From: Pseudomonadota bacterium
Lineage (GTDB): Bacteria > Desulfobacterota > BSN033 > WVXP01 > G020346125
Assembly: GCA_030672465.1 (NCBI GenBank)
Contig: DAOVGJ010000230.1
Coordinates: forward strand, 1-19,533
Length of the DNA: 19,533 nt
Direction: 5' to 3'
This document shows positions 1-8,645 of this stretch, piece after piece. The stretch's first letter is position 1, and every line of letters starts with the position of its first letter. The position numbers and the translations under genes were made by a program. Below the pieces are notes generated by a model. The model was not told the DNA's origin and did no database searches. It saw only the letters and a list, made by a program, of their open reading frames with translations.

Positions 1-1323
1 CGTGCAGTGTTTGATCCCGTGTTAGGGGGTGGTCTATCCGGTTCCCGTGAAAGGAGTGAACTGCGGTCAGGGACTACCGGTACAGTCACTGAGACTAGGA
101 GGAGCAGCACAGCTGCCGAGCTGGGCACTTCTCAGTTCTTACCTACAGGCACAGAGGTGGGGATTGATCTCTCGACGGAGCGCACATGGTCGAATCGCTA
201 CAGCGATCAGCACGCCACGCGCGCCGGCCTGACCGTAACACAGGCGCTCCTCAGGGGGGTTGGCCTCAATACAAACCTCGCAAGCCTCCGTCAGGCCCGG
301 CTCGACACGCTCGCCTCGCAGTATGAGCTCCGGGGCTTCGCGGAATCCCTCATCGCACGGACAGAACAAGCCTACTGGGATTATGCCCTGGCAAAGCGGC
401 AGATCGAAATCGTCGCCGTCTCCCTGGAACTGGCCGAGCAGCAGCTCAGGGAGACCCAGGAACGGATCAAGATAGGAACATTGGCCGAAATTGAACTTGC
501 CGCAGCCAAGGCGGAAATCGCACTGCGGCGGGTCGCTCTCATCAATGCGCGCACCACCCTGGCTACGGCCCGGTTACGCCTGTTACGATTGCTCAATCCC
601 CCGGGCAAAGGCCTCTGGAACCGGGAAATTATTCTTCGGGATCAACCCATTGTGCCGTATGTGATACTCGATGAAGTCGAGTCGCATGTGGAGGTTGCCC
701 TGCTTTGGCGCCCCGATCTGAATCAGGCCCGGTTGGGAGTCCAGCGGGGAGACCTGGAAATCGTCAAAACCAAAAATGGCCTTCTTCCGGTAATGGATTT
801 ATTCATCACCCTCGGAAAGACCGGCTACGCCGATACTTTTGGCAGCTCCGTGAGCGATCTCGACGGCGACGGCTACGACATATCGGGTGAGCTTATCCTC
901 GCATATCCCCTTTTCAATCGAGACGCCAAGGCCCGTCACCAGCGAGCGATGCTCAGTCGCAGCCAGGCCGTGGAAGCCGTGGACAATCTCGCTCAGCTTG
1001 TCCAGATGGATGTCCGCACGGCCTATATCGAAGTCGAAAGAGCCGAGGAACAAGTCGCCGCCACCGCCGCCGCCCGGAAGGCCCAGGAGGAAAAGCTGCG
1101 GGCGGAGACCGAAAAGTTTCGAGTGGGCAGATCGACCACGTTTCTGGTCGCGGCGGCTCAGCGCGATCTCGTAACCACTCAGATCTCCGAAATACAGGCG
1201 GTCGTGGACTACCTCAAGGCCCTCGTCGACCTGTATCGGCTTGACGGGTCGCTCCTCGAACGTCTTCACATCTCGGCCCCCGGGCGCGAATCGGTGGACT
1301 TATCGGTGAAGCAAATAGAGTGA
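1..1323 (+). CDS. TolC-type outer-membrane efflux protein, 5' end beyond the window
   Basis: The reading frame is open from the first base and ends at a TGA at 1321-1323, so the gene is 5'-truncated by the window edge; no signal peptide is visible, and the GTG at position 7 is probably internal. The product belongs to the outer-membrane factor (TolC/OEP) family, which forms the trimeric outer-membrane and periplasmic exit duct of tripartite pumps. Evidence is two long amphipathic helical hairpins rich in Ala, Glu, Arg and Gln (about 265-620 and 930-1240), each following a short beta-type segment (for example the part containing TRAGLTVTQALLRG). That is the twofold repeat expected of the family. 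The downstream adaptor and RND pump fit this role. Family assignment is secure; the substrate cannot be told. Confidence 0.88.
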   Translation, partial: RAVFDPVLGGGLSGSRERSELRSGTTGTVTETRRSSTAAELGTSQFLPTGTEVGIDLSTERTWSNRYSDQHATRAGLTVTQALLRGVGLNTNLASLRQARLDTLASQYELRGFAESLIARTEQAYWDYALAKRQIEIVAVSLELAEQQLRETQERIKIGTLAEIELAAAKAEIALRRVALINARTTLATARLRLLRLLNPPGKGLWNREIILRDQPIVPYVILDEVESHVEVALLWRPDLNQARLGVQRGDLEIVKTKNGLLPVMDLFITLGKTGYADTFGSSVSDLDGDGYDISGELILAYPLFNRDAKARHQRAMLSRSQAVEAVDNLAQLVQMDVRTAYIEVERAEEQVAATAAARKAQEEKLRAETEKFRVGRSTTFLVAAAQRDLVTTQISEIQAVVDYLKALVDLYRLDGSLLERLHISAPGRESVDLSVKQIE

Positions 1324-1405
1324 TGCCATCATTCACGAGAATTTCGCTTTCGTGTGAAAGATGCCAGCGGCTGAAAGGCCAAATTACCCACGGAGGAAAT
1401 AGCCC

Positions 1406-2170
1406 ATGGATTCGAAGCTCAAAGGAAAATTTATCGGTCTCTGGAAAAAGTATTTTGATGGAGCGTCGCTACCCATTGTCTTTTCCTACGCCGACGAGGG
1501 GGAATCCGCTCACATGGTAAGACCCCCAACCGGGCACAGGTGTTTCATTGCTGATTTGTCAAAGGTCCGGAATGGAAAATCCCTCTGTTTTGCTATCGAC
1601 TCAATCGGCTGTGCCGGCGGCAAGAGGTATCTCGGGTTCTCCCACGAGACCATGCCGGATTTCGAATATTTTCTCTCCTGCGGAATTCCCGGGAAACTCG
1701 AGGGCGAGCGCTACAAAAAATTCCCCGAACTGGTCAAGGAGGCGATGAAGAGGATACCTGAGTTCAGGGCGCCCGCCAGGTGCATCGTTTTCAAACCGTG
1801 GGATATGCTCGAGGAACGGGATGATCCAGATGTGGTTATCTTCTTCGCGCGGCCTGATGTTTTATCCGGCCTTTTTACCCTCGCAAATTTTGATGAGACA
1901 GATCCAAACGGAGTTTTCGCGCCTTTTGCTGCCGGCTGCGGGTCCATTGTTCAGTATCCCTATCTCGAAAAGGGCTCTCAGCGCCCGAGGGGTGTTCTTG
2001 GGATGTTCGACGTTTCGGCACGTCCGTGGGTTTCAGAGGATGTCCTCACCTTTTCCGTGCCCATGAATAAGTTTGTGCGAATGGTTGAGAATATGGAAGA
2101 AAGCTTTCTCATAACGCCGTCCTGGGCCAGGGTGCGTAAACGAAACAATCCAAGGGAAAGAGAGAGCTGA
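1406..2170 (+). CDS. DUF169 family protein
   Basis: A 254-aa soluble protein that I recognise as DUF169 (COG2043), a family of unknown function common in anaerobic bacteria and archaea. Family-like segments are an N-terminal PIVFSYADEG region, a cysteine-containing stretch with IGCAGGKRYLGF near residues 67-78, the FLSCGIPG segment, a VIFFARPD segment, and FAPFAAGCGSIVQYPY near residues 170-185. The repeated conserved Cys and Gly positions suggest a metal or cofactor site, but that is inference. The start is fixed by a GGAGG at 1391-1395 ahead of the ATG. It sits 82 bp after the outer-membrane factor gene and 130 bp before the adaptor gene, so it may be cotranscribed with the former. Why it lies inside an efflux locus is unknown. 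Confidence 0.8.
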   Translation: MDSKLKGKFIGLWKKYFDGASLPIVFSYADEGESAHMVRPPTGHRCFIADLSKVRNGKSLCFAIDSIGCAGGKRYLGFSHETMPDFEYFLSCGIPGKLEGERYKKFPELVKEAMKRIPEFRAPARCIVFKPWDMLEERDDPDVVIFFARPDVLSGLFTLANFDETDPNGVFAPFAAGCGSIVQYPYLEKGSQRPRGVLGMFDVSARPWVSEDVLTFSVPMNKFVRMVENMEESFLITPSWARVRKRNNPRERES

Positions 2171-2216
2171 AGTATCCGAATTCTCTGGGTCTCGATGCAT
2201 ACCATATTGAGTTTAC

Positions 2217-2245
2217 TTGACTTTTCCGGATTTCCGCCCTTTAAT
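2217..2245 (+). promoter_or_regulatory. Candidate sigma-70 promoter for the adaptor-RND pair
   Basis: TTGACT at 2217-2222, then 17 bp, then TTTAAT at 2240-2245, about 55 bp before the GTG start of the adaptor gene. The match is good but no operator is recognisable, and promoter calls by eye are uncertain. Confidence 0.4.
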
Positions 2246-2300
2246 AAAACAATGGGTTGGGCGATGCAGGAATTTGTTCCTATGAACAATAGGGGGTAAA

Positions 2301-3590
2301 GTGCGAAGACGAGCCTGGATCTCCGGAGGGCTTTTACTGCTCATCCTGCTCCTCACAGTTGGGGGGATCCTCCTTCTGGTCAAGAACGAGCAGGAAAGCA
2401 AGGCCCGGATTCAGGAGCCCATTCGCCGGGTCTCCGTTGAGGTACATGAAGTCGTCCCCCGGAACTACACCCGGTGGGGGGAGGCCTTCTCCACGGTCAC
2501 ACCCTTTCGCAAAGGAACGGTAAGCGCCCAAGTGACCGGGCCCATTGTGATGCTTGCTTCGAACACAGAGCCCGGAATGTCCGTCCGACAAGGCCAGGAA
2601 CTGGCGAAGATCGAAGATATACGCTACCGCCTCACCCTTCAAAAGTCCAAGGCCAACCTCAAGAAACTCCATGCACTCCTGGCGATTGAGCGGAATGAGA
2701 ACGAAAGGCGGACCGCCATCTTTCGGATCGCAAAACAGAGATTGGCACTGGCCCAGGCCGACTATGAGCGCAACCGTGAGCTTTTCCGGAAGGAGATCAT
2801 CGCCAAGAAGACACTGGAAATCGCCGAAAACGAGATGGAGCTGCGACGGACGGAGTTTGAAAAAGCCCGCAGTGAGGTCCAAAGCCGCCAGGCCCGAATC
2901 CAAACCATAGAGGCGGACCTCATCGCCGCCAGGGCCGAGGTTGATCGGCTCCAAGAGGATTTGGCAGATACAGTTGTTCGTGCTCCTTTCGACGGCGTTA
3001 TCGGTGAGCGTTTTGTGGAAATAGGAGACCAGGTGGCCCCGGGCCAGAAGCTCTTCACGGTGCTCGAAATCTCCTGGGTCAAAGTGGTTGCCCGTATCCC
3101 ATCCGAGTTCATCGGTCGCATTGAGGCCGGGATGCGTGTGGAGGTGACTACCAGGGCGTATCCCAAAACCATTTTCAACGGCACCGTGATCCACGTACAC
3201 CCCGAAGCGGACCCAAGGAACCGGACGTTCGCCGTTGAGGTCAAGGTCAACAACCAGGTGAAGCCCATAATTCTGCCCGGTATGTTTGCACGAGTGCGCT
3301 TCCCCGTCACAACCCTGGATCAGGTTCTGTTGGTCCCCCGGGATGTGCTCATGGAAGACGACCGGTCCATCTATCTCTACGTGGTGGATGACTCCACCAA
3401 AACGGCCCGCAGGAGAGATCTCGTTCTTGAGGACCTCGGTCCGGAAGATGCCGTGGTGAAGGAGGGCCTCGAAGCGGGTGAGACCATCGTGGTACGGGGC
3501 CAGGAAAGGCTTCATAACGGGGCAGCCGTTGAGTGGACCGCGTCCCCTTCAAGCTCTGCATCCGGAGATTCTCCCAGTCCCACCGAATAA
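2301..3590 (+). CDS. RND efflux periplasmic adaptor (membrane fusion protein, HlyD/AcrA type)
   Basis: A 429-aa membrane fusion protein that bridges an inner-membrane RND pump and a TolC duct. One N-terminal hydrophobic segment (about residues 8-27) is an anchor or signal. A half biotinyl-lipoyl domain follows (region with PIVMLASNTEPGMSVRQGQ, about 80-100), then a long charged alpha-helical hairpin (about 105-220). The second lipoyl half contains VVRAPFDGVIGERFVEIGD (about 230-248), followed by a beta-barrel domain and a membrane-proximal domain. Domain order and length are normal for the family. The start is a GTG preceded by AGGGGG at 2291-2296. The RND gene begins 87 bp downstream. The C-terminal Ser/Pro-rich tail (about 415-429) looks disordered. 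Confidence 0.9.
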   Translation: MRRRAWISGGLLLLILLLTVGGILLLVKNEQESKARIQEPIRRVSVEVHEVVPRNYTRWGEAFSTVTPFRKGTVSAQVTGPIVMLASNTEPGMSVRQGQELAKIEDIRYRLTLQKSKANLKKLHALLAIERNENERRTAIFRIAKQRLALAQADYERNRELFRKEIIAKKTLEIAENEMELRRTEFEKARSEVQSRQARIQTIEADLIAARAEVDRLQEDLADTVVRAPFDGVIGERFVEIGDQVAPGQKLFTVLEISWVKVVARIPSEFIGRIEAGMRVEVTTRAYPKTIFNGTVIHVHPEADPRNRTFAVEVKVNNQVKPIILPGMFARVRFPVTTLDQVLLVPRDVLMEDDRSIYLYVVDDSTKTARRRDLVLEDLGPEDAVVKEGLEAGETIVVRGQERLHNGAAVEWTASPSSSASGDSPSPTE

Positions 3591-3677
3591 AACGGGGAGC
3601 TAGCTAGAAGAAGATATGAAAAACGCCCGCGCCTCGGCCCTTGCACCTTTTACATCGCGGAAAAGGTAACGAGTTCC

Positions 3678-6600
3678 ATGGTACGCTACTTTGTGCGCAA
3701 TTCGGTCTTCGTCAACCTGCTCATGATGGTGATCCTGGTAGCAGGGATCCTGATCTATCTCTCGATCACCCGCGAGATATTCCCGGAGTTCTCCCTCGAT
3801 TCCATTTCCGTTCGGACAGTGTACCCGGGTGCCTCACCGCAGGAGATGGAGAAGCTCATAACCATCAAGATCGAGGACGAGATTGCTGACATCGACGGCG
3901 TGGACAATATCTACTCCGAATCCCAGGAAGGACTTTCCCTCATCACCGTGGAGCTCTCCGACTATGCGGATTTGAATAGAGTCCTCAATGACATCTCCTC
4001 CGCCATCGACAGGATCGAGGATCTGCCCGAGGATGCGGAAGACCCAGTGGTCAGCGAAATAAAGAACGCCCTTCCGATAATAACGGTCTCCGTGTTTGGC
4101 GGTCTGCCCGAGTTGACCATGAAGGAGATCGCTGAAGATGTCAGGGACAATCTTCGCGAGATTCCCGGTGTAGCCCAAGTTTACCTCTCAGGTGCGAGGG
4201 AGCGGGAGATCTGGGTGGAGGTGGATCCCAGGCGCCTGGAGCAATTCCAACTGAGTCTCGAGGACATCGAGAAAGCCCTGGAGGCCCAAAACCTCAACCT
4301 CCCGGGCGGAACCATAAAAACTGACCGGGGGGAGTTCCTGCTTCGGACGGTAGGCGAGATCCTGGAAGCCAGAGAGCTGGAAGGAGTGATTCTACGGTCA
4401 GATCCCCAGGGGAATCTCCTCACCTTATCCCAGGTTGCCCGGGTGCGAGACCATTTCGAAGAGCCCGTCACCCTTGGCCGTTTCAATAGCCAGCCCGCCA
4501 TGAACCTTATCGTAAGCAAAGAAAAACGAGGCGATGCCATTGCCATTTCCAAGGCCGTCCGCCAGTTCGTCGCTCAATTTGAAAAACGTCTTCCACCCGG
4601 TATGCATCTGGGTGTTTTTAACGACTTTTCCGTATACATCAAGAATCGGCTCAACACACTCAAACGAAACGGACTGGCCGGCTTTGCTTTGGTCCTCGTG
4701 ATCCTTTGCATTTTTTTCAATTTCCGGGTTGCCGGGATGACTGCCCTGGGGATCCCGGTCTCTTTCGCCGGCGCCCTGCTCCTGATGCAGGCCTTCGGGA
4801 TCTCCCTCAATATGATCTCCATGTTCAGCCTGATCCTGGTGCTGGGAATTATTGTGGACGATGCCATTGTGGTCTCCGAAAACACGTATCGCTATATGGA
4901 ACAGGGCCTTCCTCCCCGGGAAGCGGCCATTTTGGGCACACAACAGGTCCTGGCACCAGTGGTGGCCACAGTGGTCACCACTATTGCGGCCTTCCTCCCC
5001 ATGCTTCTTTTGGCGGGAACCATGGGCAAATTCATGTCTGTCATCCCCAAGGTGGTAACCTTTGCCCTGGTGGCCTCTCTCATAGAGGCCTTGGTGATCC
5101 TTCCCTCCCACCTGGCAGATTGGTCCCCCAAGAAACATCGAAAAGGAGGGACCCACCGATCCGAGCGGTGGTTTAACGCGCTTCGAGCATATTATGCTCG
5201 GTTCCTCGCATTTTCCCTGCGATGGAAGTATGTGAGCCTGGGGGCCAGTCTGGGGATCACGGCCATCGTGGTGACCTTCGCGCTGACGCGAATCCCCTTC
5301 ACCCTCTTCCACGAATTCGAATCCACTCAATTCTTCATCAACGTGGAAACCCCTGTCACTTCCAAAATCGAGGATACACGCGATGTCATCGCCCGGATCG
5401 AGAAAGTTCTCATGGAGACCCTCCCCCCCACGGAACTCAAATCCGTCGCGTCCAACACGGGCTTGATCTTTCTGGACATCAATCGGGTCGTCCGAGGATC
5501 CAACGGGGGACAGATCATGGTGGAGTTAACGGAGGCAGATAAGCGGAATCGCTCCAGCCAGGAAATCATCAACGAGCTGCGCAAGCGCACTGAGGGGATT
5601 CCTGGGGCCACCAAAATTCAATACTTCAAACCTCAGGCCGGCCCGGGCGGCGCTGCCATCGAGATCCGAGCGGTGGGGGATGAGTTTTCCATCCTGCAGG
5701 AGATTGGTGAAAAGGTGAAGGGATATTTGACCACCTTTGCCGCCGCCAAAGATATTCGCGACGACTTCCTTCCCGGAAAGAAAGAACTCCGCATCGTGGC
5801 CCGACCCGAGGCAAGGAGCCTGGGGTTGGACGTGGCCTCCATTGCCAGGCAGGTTCGAAGCAGTTTCTATGGGACCGAGTCTTCCAAGATCTTGAGATCC
5901 GATGAGGACATCCCCATTGTTGTGAAGTACCCGGAGGGATTTCGGGATCGCCCCTCCCGCGTCGAGGATTTAGTGCTCACCACGCCCAGTGGTGAGAAGG
6001 TCTACTTCAGCGAAGTCGCCGAGCTAACGGAGGCGCCGGGGAGTAGCAAAATCATCCGGTCCGACCAAAAACGATCCATCACGGTTTTGGCAGATGTGGA
6101 CGAAAGGGAAGGAAATACCCTGCAGATCACCAACCAGGTGCGAAAACGTTTTGCAAATCTCCAGGCGCGATATCCAGGGTACAAACTGGAGTTCAAGGGC
6201 GAACGTCAGGAATTGGAACAGTCCATGCAGGATTTGATGAAAAGTTTCGTGGTGGCTGTGCTGCTCATCTACCTGATTCTAGGAGCCTTGTTCAAGTCTT
6301 ACATTCAACCCCTGGTGGTCATGCTGGCCATACCCTTTGCAGCCAACGGGGTTGTTCTGGGCCACGCCGTTATGGGGCTGTCCATGGGGATCCTCTCCCT
6401 GATGGGCATGGTGGCCTTGGCCGGAGTGGTGGTAAATGACTCACTCCTTCTGGTCAGCTTCGTTAACGAACTAAGACGCGAGGGGACGCCGTTGGTACAG
6501 GCCCTCTTACGTTCCGGTCAGCTCCGTCTGCGCCCTATCCTTTTGACCACCATCACCACGGCGGCAGCTCTGACACCCCTGGGCTTTTTCGCCTCCGGCC

Positions 6601-6776
6601 AGGCCAAGTTCCTCTCCCCTATGGCCATTTCCATCATCTTCGGATTGACGGTCTCCACGGTCCTCACCCTCATCATTATCCCCTGCTCATACGCCATTGT
6701 AGAAGAATTGCGACAGGCCATTAGGAGTTTCTTCGGCCTCCAGAGGGATGCCTTCCTTAAGGAGACACCCGACTAG
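3678..6776 (+). CDS. RND family efflux pump, inner-membrane permease (HAE1/AcrB type)
   Basis: A 1032-aa proton-driven inner-membrane pump. The N-terminus is a transmembrane helix (residues about 9-30) followed by REIFPEFSLDSISVRTVYPG, the usual entry to the first porter domain. A cluster of membrane helices (about 335-480) includes GIIVDDAIVVSEN, with the acidic pair D394-D395 equivalent to the proton-relay aspartates of AcrB. A second periplasmic domain follows, then the second membrane half (about 855-1010) containing GVVVNDSLLLV with N920-D921. Length and the twofold layout are complete. The start is the ATG at 3678, with only a weak AAGG-type ribosome site. It works with the preceding adaptor and the TolC-type protein. 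Substrate (drug, lipid or metabolite) cannot be deduced; the sequence lacks obvious CusA-type metal motifs. Confidence 0.93.
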   Translation: MVRYFVRNSVFVNLLMMVILVAGILIYLSITREIFPEFSLDSISVRTVYPGASPQEMEKLITIKIEDEIADIDGVDNIYSESQEGLSLITVELSDYADLNRVLNDISSAIDRIEDLPEDAEDPVVSEIKNALPIITVSVFGGLPELTMKEIAEDVRDNLREIPGVAQVYLSGAREREIWVEVDPRRLEQFQLSLEDIEKALEAQNLNLPGGTIKTDRGEFLLRTVGEILEARELEGVILRSDPQGNLLTLSQVARVRDHFEEPVTLGRFNSQPAMNLIVSKEKRGDAIAISKAVRQFVAQFEKRLPPGMHLGVFNDFSVYIKNRLNTLKRNGLAGFALVLVILCIFFNFRVAGMTALGIPVSFAGALLLMQAFGISLNMISMFSLILVLGIIVDDAIVVSENTYRYMEQGLPPREAAILGTQQVLAPVVATVVTTIAAFLPMLLLAGTMGKFMSVIPKVVTFALVASLIEALVILPSHLADWSPKKHRKGGTHRSERWFNALRAYYARFLAFSLRWKYVSLGASLGITAIVVTFALTRIPFTLFHEFESTQFFINVETPVTSKIEDTRDVIARIEKVLMETLPPTELKSVASNTGLIFLDINRVVRGSNGGQIMVELTEADKRNRSSQEIINELRKRTEGIPGATKIQYFKPQAGPGGAAIEIRAVGDEFSILQEIGEKVKGYLTTFAAAKDIRDDFLPGKKELRIVARPEARSLGLDVASIARQVRSSFYGTESSKILRSDEDIPIVVKYPEGFRDRPSRVEDLVLTTPSGEKVYFSEVAELTEAPGSSKIIRSDQKRSITVLADVDEREGNTLQITNQVRKRFANLQARYPGYKLEFKGERQELEQSMQDLMKSFVVAVLLIYLILGALFKSYIQPLVVMLAIPFAANGVVLGHAVMGLSMGILSLMGMVALAGVVVNDSLLLVSFVNELRREGTPLVQALLRSGQLRLRPILLTTITTAAALTPLGFFASGQAKFLSPMAISIIFGLTVSTVLTLIIIPCSYAIVEELRQAIRSFFGLQRDAFLKETPD

Positions 6777-6788
6777 AAAAGGGAAAAT

Positions 6789-7670
6789 CTACATCTTCTC
6801 ATCTCTCATGTGTCTGAGTTCGGCCAGGGCCATGCCAATCACCATGATCATGCCACCGGCCAGAGCAACTCCCGAAAGCTTTTCCCCTCCATAGAATCGC
6901 GCGGTGATCGCGCAGAACACGGATTCCATCAACAGAATCAGGGCGGCCCTGGGTGGCGGGGTAAATCGCTGGGCCCCCGTTTGTGCCACAAAGGCAAAAA
7001 CAGTGGCAAAAAGGCCGGTAAAAATCACGGTCTTCCAGACGGAAAGGGGGATACCGGATGGGATAGATGATAAAGAAGAGATCGCAAACGGCAAGCTGAA
7101 AAGGGCCACCACGCCAATCTGCACGGTGGCCAGGAGATAGACATCCATGATCGGGGCATATCTCCCCGTACAGAGGATGTGCATGGCGACACAAATGGCA
7201 CAGATCAGCACCAAAACGTCGCCTCGGTTGAATCCATTCCAATGGACCCCAGTCAGGAGGAAAAGGCCGGCCGTGGCAATGACAATCCCAACGATCGTGA
7301 GAGGCTTGGGCATTTGCTTGAAAATGACGATGGAGAAGATCGGGACAAATACGACATTGAGCCCGGTGATGAAACCCGCATTGGAGGCTGAAGTGTAAAC
7401 AAGGCCCGTGGTTTGAAACGCATAGGCTAAAAACAAAAAAACCCCCAAAACAGTGCCAGAGAAAACGATGCCCTTGTCGAGCCTGGGAAGTTTTTTGGCA
7501 AAAATCAGAATCATGAGGAGAAACGAAAGCGTAAACCGCAAAAAGAGGAAAGGATAGACTCCCACTTCAACGATGGCCTGCTTCACCATGATGAACGTGA
7601 ATCCCCAAACTAAAGCCACCAGCACCAGGACACAGTCAGCAATTATCGAAGCATCTTTTTTTAATGCCAT
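6789..7670 (-). CDS. EamA/DMT superfamily permease
   Basis: A 293-aa integral membrane protein with about ten hydrophobic helices in two homologous halves, the layout of the drug/metabolite transporter EamA family (10 TMS, usually about 290-300 aa). Typical signatures are VLVALVWGFTFIMVKQA near residues 15-31, the NAGFITGLNVVFVPIFS stretch around 97-113 in the first half, and ALILLMESVFCAITA around 244-258 in the second half. Such proteins export or import small metabolites; the substrate is unknown. The gene is monocistronic and convergent with the RND pump, the two stop codons being only 12 bp apart. A GGGG six to nine bases before the ATG serves as ribosome site. Confidence 0.88.
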   Translation of the reverse strand: MALKKDASIIADCVLVLVALVWGFTFIMVKQAIVEVGVYPFLFLRFTLSFLLMILIFAKKLPRLDKGIVFSGTVLGVFLFLAYAFQTTGLVYTSASNAGFITGLNVVFVPIFSIVIFKQMPKPLTIVGIVIATAGLFLLTGVHWNGFNRGDVLVLICAICVAMHILCTGRYAPIMDVYLLATVQIGVVALFSLPFAISSLSSIPSGIPLSVWKTVIFTGLFATVFAFVAQTGAQRFTPPPRAALILLMESVFCAITARFYGGEKLSGVALAGGMIMVIGMALAELRHMRDEKM

Positions 7671-7693
7671 TTGTTTACCCCAATGGTCTGGAC

Positions 7694-7723
7694 AAAATAC
7701 CAGCCAGATGTGCGCTTCGTCAA
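7694..7723 (-). promoter_or_regulatory. Candidate sigma-70 promoter of the EamA permease gene
   Basis: Read on the minus strand: TTGACG (7723-7718), an 18-bp spacer, then TATTTT (7699-7694), ending about 23 bp before the ATG at 7670. It is the only good match between the permease start and the intron remnant. Confidence 0.4.
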
Positions 7724-8121
7724 GTTCTAGAACCCTGTTAATTTTGTTGAAAATGGGATATTTCAGGAAGGTAATCGCGTGTCCCTTGGCTTTAATGCTT
7801 CATGATCTGTTGCCCAAATTCCCTTCCGCTCACTGAAAAGAATGTTCGACCATTCTAGAGTTCGCTTCACTGCAACTGAGCGCTTGCGCGCTACTTTGGG
7901 TACTGCCGTTATGCGGTGCTGCAGTGCTGCGGTTTGAAGGATGGAATTACGCTTATGTACAACGGGGTTCTCCAGAATCTCATGAAAATTCCGCATAGGT
8001 TAAATGGAACTCAATTGCTCGCGGATTGAGGGTCGAATACTTCAGCTTTCGGTATGCTCTAAGAGGAGGAAATGATCCCCTTTGAAGGGAGGGACGTAGG
8101 TTCACAGGCAACTTGAGGGTA
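7724..8121 (-). other. Gene-poor stretch, no recognised gene
   Basis: About 400 bp without a convincing gene. On the minus strand 7763-7996 could encode 77 aa, but I recognise no family, its composition is Arg/Lys/Thr-rich and it has no clear ribosome site. The stretch holds a small direct repeat (GCAGCACT/GCAGCACC on the minus strand, about 7915-7930) and a short hairpin at 7879-7892 (AGCGC stem; the loop reads GCAA on the minus strand). Because it directly abuts the intron remnant it may be further degraded mobile-element or leader DNA. That is inference. Confidence 0.3.
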
Positions 8122-8193
8122 CTAGCTCACAACAAAAGATGACTCAAAGCTCGTTGGTCCATCTGATGCCTTAATTACCGTTTTCGTTGTCAT
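8122..8193 (-). pseudogene. N-terminal stub of a group II intron reverse transcriptase/maturase
   Basis: Twenty-three codons from the ATG at 8193 to a TAG at 8122-8124. The first 15 or so residues (TVIKASDGPTSFE) match the usual start of intron-encoded proteins of the bacterial chloroplast-like class. The sequence then departs and terminates, so the RT fingers/palm, X and D/En domains are absent. It is evidence for the intron remnant rather than a functional protein. Confidence 0.45.
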
Positions 8194-8470
8194 GGTCTTC
8201 CTCCGCTCTGTGTCGGGCCATGTCTCCCTCACCCGTTATCCCAAAGCGGCACCCTTTTGCTCCGTCTACATTACCAGACATCATCGCTCCCATGGGGGCC
8301 TCCGACTTCCGACAGCCACCGCCCTTCTCCTCGCTTCTTACACTTGTCCGTGCGTTCGCAACTCCCCTTACGCCGACTTCCGAATCTCCCTGGTTACCGC
8401 GTAGTCTCCATGTGAGGCTCGACGCGGCCTTGCAAACCCGCAACTTATGCATGATCCCATTTATTTGGCC
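8122..8470 (-). mobile_element. Probable group II intron remnant (part of the 5' RNA region plus the first codons of its reverse transcriptase)
   Basis: On the minus strand this stretch runs through GTCGGAAGTCGGAGGCCCCC (8312-8293) and neighbouring purine-rich tracts. From memory these resemble the RNA segment that precedes the maturase gene in bacterial group II introns. It is followed at 8193 by an ATG whose frame begins MTTKTVIKASDGPTSFES, like the N-terminus of intron-encoded reverse transcriptases. That frame stops after 23 codons and no RT or maturase domain follows. The expected intron 5' end (GUGYG) and domain V were not found. It is therefore a 5'- and 3'-truncated fossil. The identification rests on pattern memory and needs an Rfam or covariance-model search. 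Confidence 0.5.
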
Positions 8471-8481
8471 CCGTTAACTTG

Positions 8482-8510
8482 TTGACTTAAAATCACAACC
8501 GTAGTATTTT
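8482..8510 (+). promoter_or_regulatory. Strong candidate sigma-70 promoter for the 78-aa protein gene
   Basis: TTGACT (8482-8487), exactly 17 bp, then TATTTT (8505-8510). It lies immediately to the right of the intron remnant and would give a leader of about 130 nt for the gene at 8646. Confidence 0.5.
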
Positions 8511-8540
8511 CATAAGGCCTGAATTTACTTTTGTTTGGAA

Positions 8541-8576
8541 TAACCTTTTCTTTTGATCTGATATCAAAAGAGGTTA
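8541..8576 (+). repeat. Interrupted dyad in the leader of the 78-aa gene
   Basis: CTTTTGAT (8550-8557) and ATCAAAAG (8563-8570) form an 8-bp inverted repeat around a 5-nt centre. An outer pair, TAACC (8541-8545) and GGTTA (8572-8576), extends it. It could be an operator or an RNA hairpin in the 5' leader. The right arm recurs upstream of the uracil-DNA glycosylase gene (9141-9151). Confidence 0.35.
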
Positions 8577-8645
8577 CACCATAATTCCAATCTCATGGGA
8601 AGTCTCATCTGGAGATTGAAACAATCTGGGGAAAGAAGATAAGAA

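Noticed and set aside
2334..3515. Minus-strand open frame (393 aa) across the adaptor gene
   Set aside because: Entirely antisense to a well-supported membrane fusion protein, with an unlikely Gly/His-rich composition.
4425..5330. Minus-strand open frame (301 aa) across the RND pump
   Set aside because: Antisense shadow of transmembrane-helix codons; it is hydrophilic with His/Gln/Gly runs, as expected of reverse reading.
8187..8477. Plus-strand open frame of 96 aa in the gap before the 78-aa gene
   Set aside because: Ser/Pro-rich sequence without a ribosome site; better explained as the complement of the group II intron remnant.
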